A stretch of 64,000 nucleotides of DNA from the NCBI RefSeq assembly GCF_018812025.1, contig NC_063054.1:31190418-31254417 (forward strand), given 5' to 3'. The position numbers and the translations under genes are program-made. The DNA comes from Megalobrama amblycephala (lineage: Eukaryota > Chordata > Actinopteri > Cypriniformes > Xenocyprididae). Under the pieces are notes generated by a model. It was not told the origin of the DNA, searched no databases, and was given only the letters and a program-made list of their open reading frames with translations. Positions 1 to 11,115 of the stretch are shown one piece after another (within the stretch, counting starts at the first letter, position 1; the number at the start of each line of letters is the position of its first letter).

Positions 1-967
1 ATTGATTGGCAGTTAGTGTGCTATTATCATTAGCCAGGCTGAACAGATGAGTGAGTAAATAGGCAAGACCTTTAAATGCTAGGTGTTGGGAGACGTCTCT
101 CCTCCTCAAACTGTTCCTCTGACTCAGTTTCTGTTGTGTTCAGACCTCAATAGCAATGGTTTTGTTACATAACCATGTGCGAACAAGCTATTTATTTTCC
201 ACTGCCATCATCACGACAATGTCACTGAGAGCTACTCTTGTTTCTCTTCAAGTCATGCTCTACAAGGTTGTGTGTTGTCTTGTTGCAGACCGTCAAGGCC
301 GTGAAAAAGCGTGTGGAAGATGAGATCAGGCCCTTGTCCTTGATCCTCAGAGCGGAGATTATTTGGAAAAATCCAGCTCTATTTTTCCTCCTCTTATATT
401 GTTCACCTGGACAAAGGCCCAGACCAGATACCCCTTGGGTATTCTGTCTCATTTTAATTATTATTTATATTCGTAATTGGCCTTTATTCCAGAGACCCTC
501 TAAATGTGAACTAAATGCACTTTTGATAAGCAATCATACTATTGAGTTGTGCTTCATTAGACAAAGCAAGATGTTGAATACTTATTTGCCATTGAGTGCT
601 CTTGATTTAAATGCTATGATCTACTCATACTTGAATAAAGTAGTTGCATACAGTCTGAGTAGGTACTTGAATTTGAAGTTACTTCACGACCGTTAAAAAA
701 GTATGTTCTATATAGTATGAATATGGGTAGTATGAATCAAATTCGGACTGTTGTTACTGTAACGTGACCTAGCAGCGTCAGTTGCGTCATTTCACTGCCA
801 TCCATAAATCCTCTCCTGTGGCCTCATAGGATAGTAAAGTCGAATGCGCACTTCAGAATCTCAGCTGCAGTAGGTCATCTGGGGACTTTTAGCCTACTGT
901 TTTTCGAATACTATGTATTTGGACATACTACTCTGTTGCCATAATGTTTTTCACATACTATAAATCG
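1..967. other. Intergenic, no gene recognised
   Basis: AT-rich non-coding sequence upstream of pkib. A 152-codon open frame at 238-696 has no recognisable domain. A possible splice acceptor with AG at 287-288 precedes a short lysine/glutamate-rich reading, but no donor or partner exon could be found, so I do not call an exon. An untranslated first exon of pkib could lie here or further upstream, but nothing in the sequence proves it. Confidence 0.4.
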
Positions 968-1263
968 GGAAGTATTACTCACCGTCATGTCGTTCCAAAC
1001 CTGTAAGACTTTCGTTCATCTTCAGAACACAAATGAAGATCTTTTTAACGAAATCTGAGAGCTTTCTGTCCCTCCATAGACAGCTACGCAACTGACACTT
1101 TGACGCTTCAAAAACTTCATAAAGAGATCATAAAACTAACCCATATGAATTGACTGGTTTAGTCTTCATTTGTGTTCTGTAGATGAACGAAAGTCTTGGG
1201 GTTTGGAATGACATGAGGGTGAGCGATTAATGACCGAATTTTCATTTTTGGGTGAACTAAAGG
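968..1263. mobile_element. TTAA-type MITE fragment (AGTTCACCC family)
   Basis: The left side resembles the family's internal arm (CTCACCGTCATGTCGTTCC). The right side is its inverted complement and ends in TCATTTTTGGGTGAACTAAA. The two arms pair with each other over most of the element, as in the palindromic Angel-like MITEs of cyprinids. The extreme left terminus is missing or diverged. The family name is from memory; the palindrome is visible in the sequence. Confidence 0.7.
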
Positions 1264-2216
1264 ATTTGGTTAAAGGATTCCTTCGCACTAAAATTATTTC
1301 TTTTTCTGAACATAAATTCATGCAATTAATGATAGTGAACTGAAGCTTTCATTTATTGCTTGTGAGTCAGTGAGTTGAACTCAGGAAGCAGATGAGTTTG
1401 ATTTGTGAACAAATCATTTAGACTGGTTTTGTGAACTAGATCAAGTTATTCATTGAAATGATTCAGAAAAGATTCATTCATGAACCCAATGTCGCTAAAC
1501 GGGTTTTATAGATTATATAGATTTATAGTGAATAATCTCTTAAATATTAGACACAAAGCTATTGTATGATTTTGGAAGACTTTTTGAAGACAACTTTTAT
1601 GATACTTATGAAGCTTTTTTGTGATTTTGAAGCTTTGCGGCCTGGATTATCTTTACAAATTCACCTGTCTTTCAAAAGACAGAAAGTAATTTGAGTTACA
1701 TGGGGGTGTTTATTTTATGAGTGAACTATTCCTATAAAAAAGCAAATCATCACCACAACATTTTTTTTTCCCTTATTATGTGTAATCCTTCGTGTTCATG
1801 CTTGTGAAAGCATCCCACCTTAGCCATGCTTAAAATCGGCCATATAATACAAGGAGACTTAAATTGACTGTTTAACATTTTCACTTTTTATTTCAGTCAC
1901 GTTTTTTTCCATTTCCTTCATGCTCTTTGCAGTGTTGTCCATGAGAGGGAATGTCATTATATTTTTTTGAACTGGAGTGCAGATTAAACATCTAAAGCAG
2001 AAAATTAGCTGTAAGTGTGCCGAAAGGAAAGTGGCAAACGCCTCATCCTATCTGTTAGTGCTATTTTAAAGCTTGTTACTGGGCTGTACATGGATTAAGA
2101 CCGGATTATCCTTGTTTGTTCTGACATTTAAAGTAATGTCTGTTTATTTTTAGCACATTTTTGTGCATGAACTTCACATCTGGGGTACATTCTGAATCAC
2201 CTTTTGCATAGTGCTG

Positions 2217-2225
<9 letters not shown>
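1264..2225. other. Intergenic, no gene recognised
   Basis: AT-rich single-copy-looking DNA between a MITE fragment and a (TA)n tract. No coding signature, RNA gene or repeat structure was recognised. Confidence 0.4.
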
Positions 2226-2276
<51 letters not shown>

Positions 2277-2295
2277 GAGAGAGAGAAGAGAGAGT
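2226..2295. repeat. (TA)n followed by (GA)n microsatellite
   Basis: About 45 bp of uninterrupted TA dinucleotides followed by AATAGAGAGAGAGAGAAGAG. Low-complexity peptides read through it are not genes. Confidence 0.95.
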
Positions 2296-2723
2296 TTTTA
2301 CCACTCGTTGCAGTACATGACTAAACAGACAGATTGTTTTGGACTTTTTGACCAGACACAGACGTCTCTGTGGGCCCATTCTGTGACTGGTAAACATGGT
2401 AAATGCCTATTGAGACACTGGCACAGGTGTGTGCAGTAGCAGCTGCTCTGCTTTTGGTGCAAATCTCTGTTGAGGGGTTCACAAGAGGGCTTGACCTTGC
2501 AGAGCAAGCTGCTGCCCTTGTTGCTCAGTTCTGGTGCTGGTTGCTAAGTCTTCTGGCTCAGGTGGCAGAGCTCTTCTCGGCCGAGAGAATTGTCCTGAAG
2601 CAGAGCCACTTTTTGCTAATTGTGAGATACTTGTTTTTTTGCCTTTTTATTGGGTGCAGAAGAGTCAGGATAGAGGTTTAATTAAAGAACTGATTTATTT
2701 AGGATATTTAGCTCACTCAAATG

Positions 2724-2725
<2 letters not shown>

Positions 2726-2783
<58 letters not shown>
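2726..2783. repeat. (TA)n microsatellite
   Basis: About 57 bp of pure TA repeat. It lies 80 bp upstream of the composite MITE/Tc1 insertion. Confidence 0.95.
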
Positions 2784-2787
<4 letters not shown>

Positions 2788-2968
2788 ATATATGAAATGA
2801 CTAACTGACTGAACAAGTGATTTTGCTGAGCAACAATTCACAGTAACTTCTAAACAGTATTTAAATGGATAGTTCACCCAAAAATGAAAATCTGTCATCA
2901 TTTACTTACCCTCAAGTTGTTCTAAACCTGTATTAATTTCTATCTTGTGCTGAACACAAAAGAAGATA

Positions 2969-4574
2969 CAGTGCCCTCCACAATTATTGGCACCCTTAGT
3001 AAATATGAGCAAAGGTGGCTGTGAAAATAAATCTGCATTGTTTATCCTTTTGATCTTTAATTCAAAAAAATTCACAAAATTATAACCTATCATCGAATGA
3101 AACAATTGAAAATGGGGGTGGTTTAGGCTCACATTATGAAATAAATGTTTTTCTCCAATACATCTTGGCCACAATTATTGGCACCCCTAGAAATTCTTAT
3201 GAGTAAAATATCTCTGAAGTATATTCCCATTCATATTTACATTTTTTAGCACACCAGGGTGACTAGGAGCATGAAATTGTCCAGCCATGACTTCCTGTTC
3301 CACAGGAGTATAAACATGAGGAAACACAAAGGCCAAATCCCCTTAATCATTCATCACAATGAGAAAAACCAAAGAATATAGTTCTGATGTGCAGCAAAAA
3401 ATTGTTGAGCTTCACAAAATAGAAAGTGGCTGTAAGAAAATAGCTAAAGTATTGAAAATCCCCATTTACACCATCAGGACAATAATTGAGAAGTTCCAAT
3501 CAACTAAAGATGTTACAAATCTGCCTGGAAGAGGACGTGTGTCTAAATCATCCTAATGCGTGGCGAGGAGGAGAGTTTGAGTGGCCAAAGACTCTCCAAG
3601 GATCACAGCTGGAGAATTGCAGAAATTAGTTGAGTCTCTGGGTCAGAAAGCCTAAAAAAAATACCAAACAGCACCTAAAGTACATCACCAAAAGTTGTTT
3701 GGGAGGGTTTCAAGAAAAACTCTCTGCTCTCATCCAGAAACAATCTCCAGCATATTCAGTTGTCAGAAAAGACTGGAACTTCAAACAGGACCGGCTTCTG
3801 TGGTCAGATAAAACTAAAAAAAGAGCTTTTTAGCAGCAAACCCACCAGATGGGTTTGGTGCACACAGGGATAAAATGTACCCCATGCCCACGGTTAAATA
3901 TACTGCTGGATCTTTAATGTTGTGGGCCTATTTTGTTGCTGGAGGTCCTGGACATCTTGTTCAGATACATGGCATCATGGATTCTATCAAATACTAACAG
4001 ATAAAAAATCAAAACCTGACCACTTCTGCTACAAATCCTATAATGGGCCGCGGTTGGATCTTCCATCAGGACAAACATCAAAACCAACACAAAATGTGTC
4101 ACTGAGCACAAAATGAAGCTTCTGCCATGGCCATCCCAGTCCCCTGACCTGAACCCTAAAGAAAATGAGTGGAGTGAACTGAAGAGAAGAAGCACCAACA
4201 TGGAGCAGGAATCTGAAGGATCTGGAGAGATTCTGCATGAAGGAATGGTCTCTTATCTCTTGTCGGGTGTTCTCCAAACTCATCAGGCATTATAGAAGAC
4301 GACTCAGAGCTGTTATCTCAGGAAAAGGAGGTTGCAAGAAGTTTTGAATAAAAGAGTGCCAATAATTGGCCAACGTGTTTTGGAGAAAAACATTTATTTC
4401 ATAATGTTTTTCATATTCCCCACTTTCAATTCTTTTCCTTCAATAAAAGGTTAAAATTTTGTGAATTTTTTGAATGAAAGATCAAAAGGATAAACAATGC
4501 AGATTTATTTATTATTATTTTCACAGCCGCCTTTGCTTATAATTACTAAGGGTGCCAATATGTAGAGGGCATTG
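2969..4574 (+). mobile_element. Tc1-like DNA transposon, degenerate, nested
   Basis: The element starts CAGTGCCCTCCACAATTATT and ends AGAGGGCATTG, with TA on both sides. Inverted repeats of about 220 bp (2969-3190 and 4354-4574) each carry two copies of the direct repeat CACAATTATTGGCACCC or its complement, one at the outer end and one at the inner end. This is the IR/DR layout known from Sleeping Beauty-type Tc1 elements. The interior carries a heavily broken transposase. It is inserted within an older TTAA-type MITE. Confidence 0.88.
3359..4295 (+). pseudogene. Tc1-like transposase, dead copy
   Basis: The first frame (3359-3553) encodes the paired-like DNA-binding region: a helix-turn-helix segment ending with LPGRGRVSKSS, which corresponds to the GRPRK linker of intact family members. 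A later fragment (3630-3830) contains WSDKTK, the block that normally holds the first catalytic aspartate. A third fragment (4113-4293) contains SPDLNPKENEW, the block around the final acidic residue. The middle DND block is no longer readable. Several stops and frameshifts separate the pieces, so no functional DDE transposase can be made. Confidence 0.85.
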
Positions 4575-4890
4575 TATTTTGAAGAATGTGGGTAACCAAA
4601 CTGTTTCTGGTTTCCTTTGACATCCATTGTATATTTTTTTCTTCTTCACACTATGGAAGTCACTGGGGACCAGCAACTATTTGGTTACCAACATTCTTTA
4701 AAATATATTTATGTTCAAGAGAAGAATGAACAATGGCAGAATTTTTATTTTTGGGTGAACTATCCCTTTAATAATTCAGTTTAATCATTATGCTATTATT
4801 TCATCTCAGATTTGTATTGTTTATCATTTTTATTGCTATTAATGTTGATAAATCCTTTAAAAACATGTTTCATATGTTAGCAAATGTTAC

Positions 4891-5194
4891 ATTTTTACAT
4901 ATATTTTTGCATGGTTTGCAGACTGTTCTATTTTCATAATTTTGAGGACTTAAATTATATTGTTAGATTTTTACATATATTTTTGCATGGTTTGCAGACT
5001 GTTCTATTTTCGTAATATTGAGGACTTAAATTATATTGTTAGATTTTTACATATATTTTTGCATGGTTTGCAGACTGTTCTATTTTCGTAATTTTGAGGA
5101 CTTAAATTATATTGTTAGATTTTTACATATATTTTTGCATGGTTTGCAGACTGTTCTATTTTCATCATTTTGAGGATTTAAATTATATTAAATT
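4891..5194. repeat. 76-bp minisatellite, four units
   Basis: Units begin at 4891, 4967, 5043 and 5119 with ATTTTTACATATATTTTTGC, giving a regular 76-bp period. They differ at a few positions (TTCATAATTTT, TTCGTAATATT, TTCGTAATTTT, TTCATCATTTT). The last unit decays into an ATTAAATTAT-rich tail. Confidence 0.9.
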
Positions 5195-8100
5195 AAATTA
5201 TATTAAATTATATTGAAATTATACTGAAATGACATGAAAAAATATTTACTCAATTTAAAGGATATATTTGTTGAAACTGAAACAGCAGCTGGCATCATTT
5301 GTCAGGAACCAGATCAATTATCATTGCTGTGGCCTGTTGATGAGGGGTGTCGTTTTCAGCCTGAGGATCACTGATAGTGCCTCATCACTGAGCATCGGTG
5401 GCACAGAGCTTACTTACACATGAGGAGCCTTTGTATAGTGTCATTGTAAAGGCCCGGGTATACTTAATGTTCTGCATTCCGCTCTGTCTTGCGCACAGCC
5501 TTGAACCTTTCAGACTAAACTGCTTAGGCTGTGTGCATGGAAAGACACATTCAAAGTCTAGTGGACTTTGTTTTTAAGTGCACAAGTCACTCGCACATGC
5601 GCTGTTGAATGCGCACCATCCTCACGGGTGTCGAGGACCCTCCAGATGATGATAATTACGTTACATGGACAGTGCACGGACCGTTGTGGAATGCGGACAT
5701 AATATACTTTGGGCTTAAGTATGCATTCATTTTAGTGACTTCTGAGCCTGGGATTGAGTGAGGCAGAGCAGAGTTAAGTGGCACAGGTGATAACAAGGTG
5801 AGGCCATAAATAGCTATGGAAAAGCAGTCTGAAAAAGTACAGCACACCAGTGGTGTTTGATTAATTTCTTAATTCAGCTGCTGAGCATTTGCCCCTCCTC
5901 ATGAGCACCCAGTGTACTAATGATGGGACACCATCTGTTAAGTCAGTTAAGTCTTAGTGGAACAGAAACCAAAAATGTAAATTCAGGTTGTTGGAGGGGA
6001 GGCATGGCATTAAAAACAACATTAAGTAAGATACGTTTATTTTTCTTATCATAATTTGTACATACCATATCTATTCACATTTTATATAGTTTTAGTAGTT
6101 GTAGTAGTATTTTAAGTAGTTTTTTTTTTTTTTTTTTATTTAAGGATAAACTTCACTATATTTTGTTAGATAACAAGACATTTGCTAGTTGAATAAGACA
6201 AGAGGGCTTGGTGACATCAGCCAACCACCCTTCGTGATAACATTTATTTTTGTCCTTTTTTTCCAGTAAAAAAATATCTGAACATCCTTAAAAACAACAT
6301 TAACTGAGATAAGTTTATTTTTCTTAACACAATTTGTATATAGTTATATAGACATACTTTTTTATATAGTTTTATAGATTTTAGGTAGTTTTTCTTGTAT
6401 TAAGGATAAACCTCACCATATTTTTAGATAACAAAAATTATGCTAATAGAATAAGAAAAATAAACAAACTAAAGATATATTATCTGAAAATGTTAGTCTT
6501 CATGAAATCATATGCAGTTTTGCTTCTCAAGTAAATCTTGTTTTAAGGATGTTCGTACTAGATAAGATAAAAAAAAAAAAACTGATTTAAAAAGAGGATT
6601 TTTTTAGACCAGGACATTTTTTAAATGAAAGTATAGGGTTAAGGCCCGTTTACACCAAGAGATATAACTATAAAGATAACAATAATTATGTCCACACCAG
6701 CGCACAATATCTTTTATTCTAATCGTGCACTGCAGTTTTTTCGTCTGCCGCTTTAATTTTTAGAACTGTATATTTATCGTTATATGTTGTAGTTTTCCTT
6801 TGTGTGAATGGGACTTAAATCTGAATTTCATGTCAATTTTAATCGATTTCTTTTTAATTTATCACTAATTTTATATTTATTTTGTTGTGCTGTTCAGTAA
6901 CATTGAGCTGATGCAGTAGCAGCAGATGTCTCTGATGATTTGGTGTCCCACATATCTCTCTGCATCAAGATTTGACCAAACAATTTGCACTAAAGCCATG
7001 CAAGTCTGTCACATTTCCAAGGAACACTTTCTTCATTATTAGGCCTCCAGCAAAGGCTTTTACCACTACTGACCTAGAAGCAGAAACATTAGTTTACCAT
7101 TTCAAAAGTCATTTTCATTTCAGTCTTACTTTTGTGAGATTTTACTAACAAAAAACACAAGAGTTAGTCTCTGTTTAAGGAGCTGCGTTCAGGTTTAAAG
7201 GGAAAGAGAGTAGAATAAGAAGTTTGTATATAGTTTTGCAGAATTTATTCTTGCTAATCCTCCTGGATCTTCACATTCAGAGACAGAACAGATGAAAAAA
7301 TGAAGAAGCTGAAAAGATACAGTTTGACTGATGTCACATTTATTTCTCATGGCAGCATGCAGAGATGCACGTATTTATTTTTGAGAGGGCACCAGTGCAG
7401 TCCTGGCACACATGGTGCCCTTGGCAAGACAAGACATGACTAAAGGAGAAAACAGTTTTAACGTCATATTAGTTCTATGCAGAAGTGTGAGATGTGTTGG
7501 TCTAGAGGTTTCATTAATGTGAAAGATGCCCCAGGTTCCAATCCTGGACAATAAATATCTATTAATAAATCAAGCAAGATTGCAGTAGAACATGATTGTG
7601 AGTGATCCATGCAAGAGCATCTTTGACATTTTGAAAATCCATGCTGTTGCCCACAGGAAAAGGTGACGACACTCAATTCAGCTGACCAAATTTAGACATG
7701 AATGTGTGATTTCTGCCACACAGGTTTTTTTTTAATTTTTTTTACCTAAAATAATTGTGGAACTTAATTCAGTGTTGTTATTGTTAACTAAAACTATTAC
7801 AAATTATAATAATATTTAAAAAGTAATACAATAAAGCTGAAAAACTAAACTAAAATGAATTGCCTTGAATGACTAAAACGAATAAAACTAAAATAAAAAT
7901 GAATTTAAGCTAAATAAAATATTTACAAATATAAAACTAATAAAAATGACAAAAAGAAAATTAAAGAATATTAAAATTAAAAATATTAATAAATATAATA
8001 ATAATTAAGAACTGTATATTTATGCAAAAATAACAATGATTAATTTGTTTTAAAAATGCAATTTTTTAAAGGTAGAAAGAAAAGCCATGAAAGTCCATCA

Positions 8101-9395
8101 CTAATTTTATAAAATATCTTTGCATCTGTGCAGTAAAACAAAATGCATTTTTGGCCTCCTAAATGTGAAATCTCAGTTTACATGGATGCAATGCATGCCC
8201 TCTGCTGGTCAGATTGAAAATGTAAAGAAAATCCAGCTAAATAGCTCTCATTAGCAAAAGTGATGTTTTGATTCTATTATATTTAGCACCAGCGAAGCAG
8301 GGATGGTAATCGATTGGAATTTTTTATGATTAAGCTGCAGTGGCGCCATCTAATTTGTAATAATTGTTTCAACTGGACAGGATATCGATTTTTCTAGGAA
8401 GAGAAGAACACTGCCAGTTTTGGAGAAATTATTTTTTAATTTATAAAGCAGAATCACAGAATCAAGATAATGGCGCAGTATTAGACTGCAGAGAAACTGC
8501 CCCAGATATTATCACTGTTATTTTAATCTTATAGCTTATCTGAAAAGCAAAGCCATCAGTTTTTTTTAGGATGACAATGAAAGGTCATTTGGTTGGGCTG
8601 ACGGTGCAATTTATCAGTCAATCTGTTCCCACATTTCTAGTAGTGAATTTTCCCCGCAGGCTACATGTACAGTCAGGTCTAATTTAAAGATGCTCAGACT
8701 AGACAATCACTTAACTCACTTAAGACCAATGAAGTGTGTCTGCAGATTGAAGCCATTGCCAATGCCAAACGGTTTGGAAACTCTGTCTTGTGCTGCCAGG
8801 ACAATGAATGTTATTTGCAATCCTCCTTGACATCCCATATCCCAGGAGGGATTCTGGCCAAATTCCTCAAAGCCACTCCATCTTGCATAGTGTGGTCGAC
8901 TGAATGAGGCATAAAGAAAGGTAAATGTGAAACACAATGCCCCAATAGGGCTTTTAGTGACAATGCAATGAGAAAATTATGAGGGATGTTGTCATGCGGC
9001 TCAAGGTACTGTAGACAGTGTGGGGAGATAAGGAGTAGTCAGCGTCTCAGTTCAGTCACTCCCTGGAGAGCAGAACAGTCTCATTAGAGATGCAGTGGAG
9101 AACAAGCTCCACTTATTTTGACGCTGCTGCTCCTTTTGTACTCTTGACTGATCAGTGATGAAAGAGAACTGGTATCATCAGATTCTCTTAGGACTATTGT
9201 CATTACCCAAAATTATGCTTATTCACACCTACATGCCTTACTATTGCTATATGGATATGAATTTGTTTATATGAATATTAATTTGTGTTGTTTGGTTCAG
9301 GATTTTTCAAAGCTTAAAGGGTTAGTTCACCCAAAAATGAGGGTTAGGGTTAGGGTGCTAATAAAATGATTGTGCCAGAAGAATAGCGTGAGAAC
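5195..9395. other. Intergenic DNA upstream of pkib
   Basis: About 4 kb without a recognisable gene. It contains poly(T) tracts, two related AT-rich segments near 6020-6180 and 6290-6430 that share TTAGATAACAA-type sequence, and a MITE fragment at 6642-6830. A tRNA-B-box-like string, GGTTCCAATCC, lies near 7534, but no cloverleaf was found. A 73-codon frame at 8716-8937 on the minus strand matches nothing I recognise. Confidence 0.4.
6642..6830. mobile_element. Palindromic MITE fragment (GGCCCGTTTACACC family)
   Basis: Begins AAGGCCCGTTTACACCAAGA and contains GTCCACACCAGCGCACAATAT. The same two blocks recur at 27797-27870 within smpdl3a intron 7 (GGCCCGTTCACACCAAGA; GTCCACACCAGCAGACAATA). The right side TTATCGTTATATGTTGTAG is a decayed complement of the left arm. 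Confidence 0.65.
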
Positions 9396-9820
9396 TTAAA
9401 GGGTTAGTTCACCCAAAAATGAAAATTCTGTCATTTATTACTTACCCTCATGCCGTTCCACACCCGTAAAACCTTCGTTAATCTTCGGAACACAAATTAA
9501 GATATTTTAGTTGAAATCCGATAGCTCCGTGAGGCCTCCATAGGGAGCAATGGACACTTCGTCTCTCAAGATCCATAAAGGTACTAAAAACATTTAAATC
9601 GGTTCATGCGAGTACAGATGTTCAATATTAATATTATAAAGCGACGAGAATATTTTTGGAGCGCCAAAAAACAAATTAACGACTTATTTAGTGATGGCCG
9701 ATTTCAAAACACTGCTTCATGACGCATCAGAGCATAAATGAATCGGTGTGTCGATTAATGATTCAGATCGCGTGTCAAACCGCCAACGGCTCAAATCATG
9801 TGACTTTGGCGCTCCGAACA
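9396..9820. mobile_element. TTAA-type MITE, left half
   Basis: Begins TTAAAGGGTTAGTTCACCCA and continues with the family internal sequence. The block at 63652-64000 at the other end of the window is nearly identical. Only one terminus is seen here; the right half appears replaced by the CTTAGCAACC array. A short second terminus (AAAGGGTTAGTTCACCC) lies just upstream near 9319, followed by GGGTTAGGGTTAGGG. Confidence 0.75.
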
Positions 9821-9829
9821 GCAGATTCA

Positions 9830-10190
9830 ACCACCCCGAGTACCTTAGCAACCGCATAGCAACACCTTAGCAACCACCCCGAATACCTTAGCAACCACCC
9901 AGAACACCTTAGCAACACTATAGCAACCACTCTGAGTACCCTAGCAACCGCATAGGAACACCCTAGCAACCACCCCAAGTACCCTAGCAACCGCATAGCA
10001 ACACCTTAGCAACCACCCGAGTACCTTAGCAACCGCATAGCAACACCTTAGCAACCACCTCGAATACCTTAGCAACCACATAGCAACAACCTAGCAACCA
10101 CCCAGAACACCTTAGCAACACCATAGCAACCACCCTGAGTACCCTAGCAACCTCATAGCAACACCCTAGCAACCACCCCGAGTACCCTGA
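9830..10190. repeat. CCTTAGCAACC variable tandem repeat
   Basis: About 360 bp of loosely periodic 11-22-bp units of the form CACCTTAGCAACC and CGCATAGCAA, with alternating spacers such as ACCCCGAGTACC. A shorter version (CAGCAACCGCATAGCAACACC) recurs near 55970, so the motif is dispersed in this genome. Confidence 0.9.
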
Positions 10191-10191
10191 C

Positions 10192-10253
<62 letters not shown>

Positions 10254-10254
10254 A
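10191..10254. repeat. (CTAT)n microsatellite
   Basis: About 15 uninterrupted CTAT units directly abutting the CTTAGCAACC array. Confidence 0.95.
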
Positions 10255-10454
10255 CTATAACTAAATATATCTAATAAAACTTAAACTTTCAAACTTCAAA
10301 CATTTAAAACTATTTCAAACTTTCTGGACCGGCTTTTTCAAGCCAACTTAAAGTTTGTCTTCAAACATTTTTATCTAGTTATATCTGCTGTCTCTGCATC
10401 ATCTCGTGAGCTTTTAGTAGGCCTATGTTTTATGCATACGCAGTATAAGGTGAT

Positions 10455-11080
10455 TTAAAGTGCCCCTATTATGGTATTTGAAAGGTTCCTAATTTTGTTT
10501 TGGAGGTTTCCGACAACAGGTTTACATGCATCCAAGGTCAAAAAGCACTCCAAGGTCCAAGGTCCAAGGTCATTTTTATTTTCTCATAATATACATTGCA
10601 TAACACCACATTGTTCAATGATTGTCAAACGACTTGATGGATGAATCAGTCTCTCTAAATCCCTCCTTTCCGCAAGAGTGCTCTGCTCTGATTGGCCAGA
10701 CGGCCCAGTCTGTTGTGATTGGTCTACCGCTTACAGCGCAAGTCGGAAACAAACGCCCATTACCATAACTGATTCAGCCCCGTATGCTTCCTAAAGCTCA
10801 GCGATTGTACACTACACACTGTAAAGACAGTAACGATGGCGTCAATTTTACCATATCAAGCCGACTCTTTTCAGACGTTTCAGTTTGGATGAGCAACTTT
10901 TGGAAAACGCTTGTGTGGATGAGGAGCGTTATCAAATGTCTCCGGATTAATATAGACATAGCCTTAGGTGAGACTAGACACTTTCACAAAAACCATGTAA
11001 CTCTCTCATGAACGCTTATACGGCTGTTGCAGGAAGCTTATGATTATGGTTTATAAAGTTTTAAATATGGATATTTTTTC
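10455..11080. mobile_element. TTAAAGTGCCCC-type repeat next to the pkib exon
   Basis: Begins TTAAAGTGCCCCTATTATGG, a start I associate with a dispersed fish element. It contains a small CCAAGGT triplication near 10550. The last ~50 bp (GGAAGCT... to ...TTTTAAATATGGATATTTTT) closely match 52331-52378 and, inverted, 51945-52000 in clvs2 intron 1. The right boundary is uncertain; repeat-like sequence reaches within about 10 bp of the pkib splice acceptor. Confidence 0.5.
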
Positions 11081-11115
11081 ATTTGTTTCAGATGATGCTA
11101 TGAAGACCACCAGAG

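Larger units (their letters stand above)
2863..4771. mobile_element. TTAA-flanked MITE split by a Tc1-like element
   Basis: The left end is TTAAATGGATAGTTCACCC and the right end is GGGTGAACTATCCCTTTAA, so the termini are inverted complements flanked by TTAA. The MITE arms are 2863-2968 and 4575-4771. Between them sits a complete Tc1-like transposon. Joining the two arms gives the usual ~300-bp member of the AGTTCACCCAAAAATG family, like the uninterrupted copy at 18648-18970. The MITE therefore predates the Tc1 insertion. Confidence 0.85.

Noticed and set aside
238..696. 152-codon ORF near the window start
   Set aside because: No recognised domain, no donor after the possible acceptor, and the composition changes to AT-rich intergenic sequence midway.
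2403..2681. 92-codon Leu/Ala-rich ORF
   Set aside because: No homology recognised, no signal or splice context, flanked by (TA)n tracts.
7500..7560. Possible tRNA gene
   Set aside because: A B-box-like GGTTCCAATCC is present, but no acceptor stem, D arm or anticodon arm could be paired; at best a decayed SINE.
9339..9357. GGGTTAGGGTTAGGG, telomere-like
   Set aside because: Only two to three units at a MITE junction; too short for an interstitial telomere. Similar GGGTTAGG strings occur in other repeats near 55850 and 59728.
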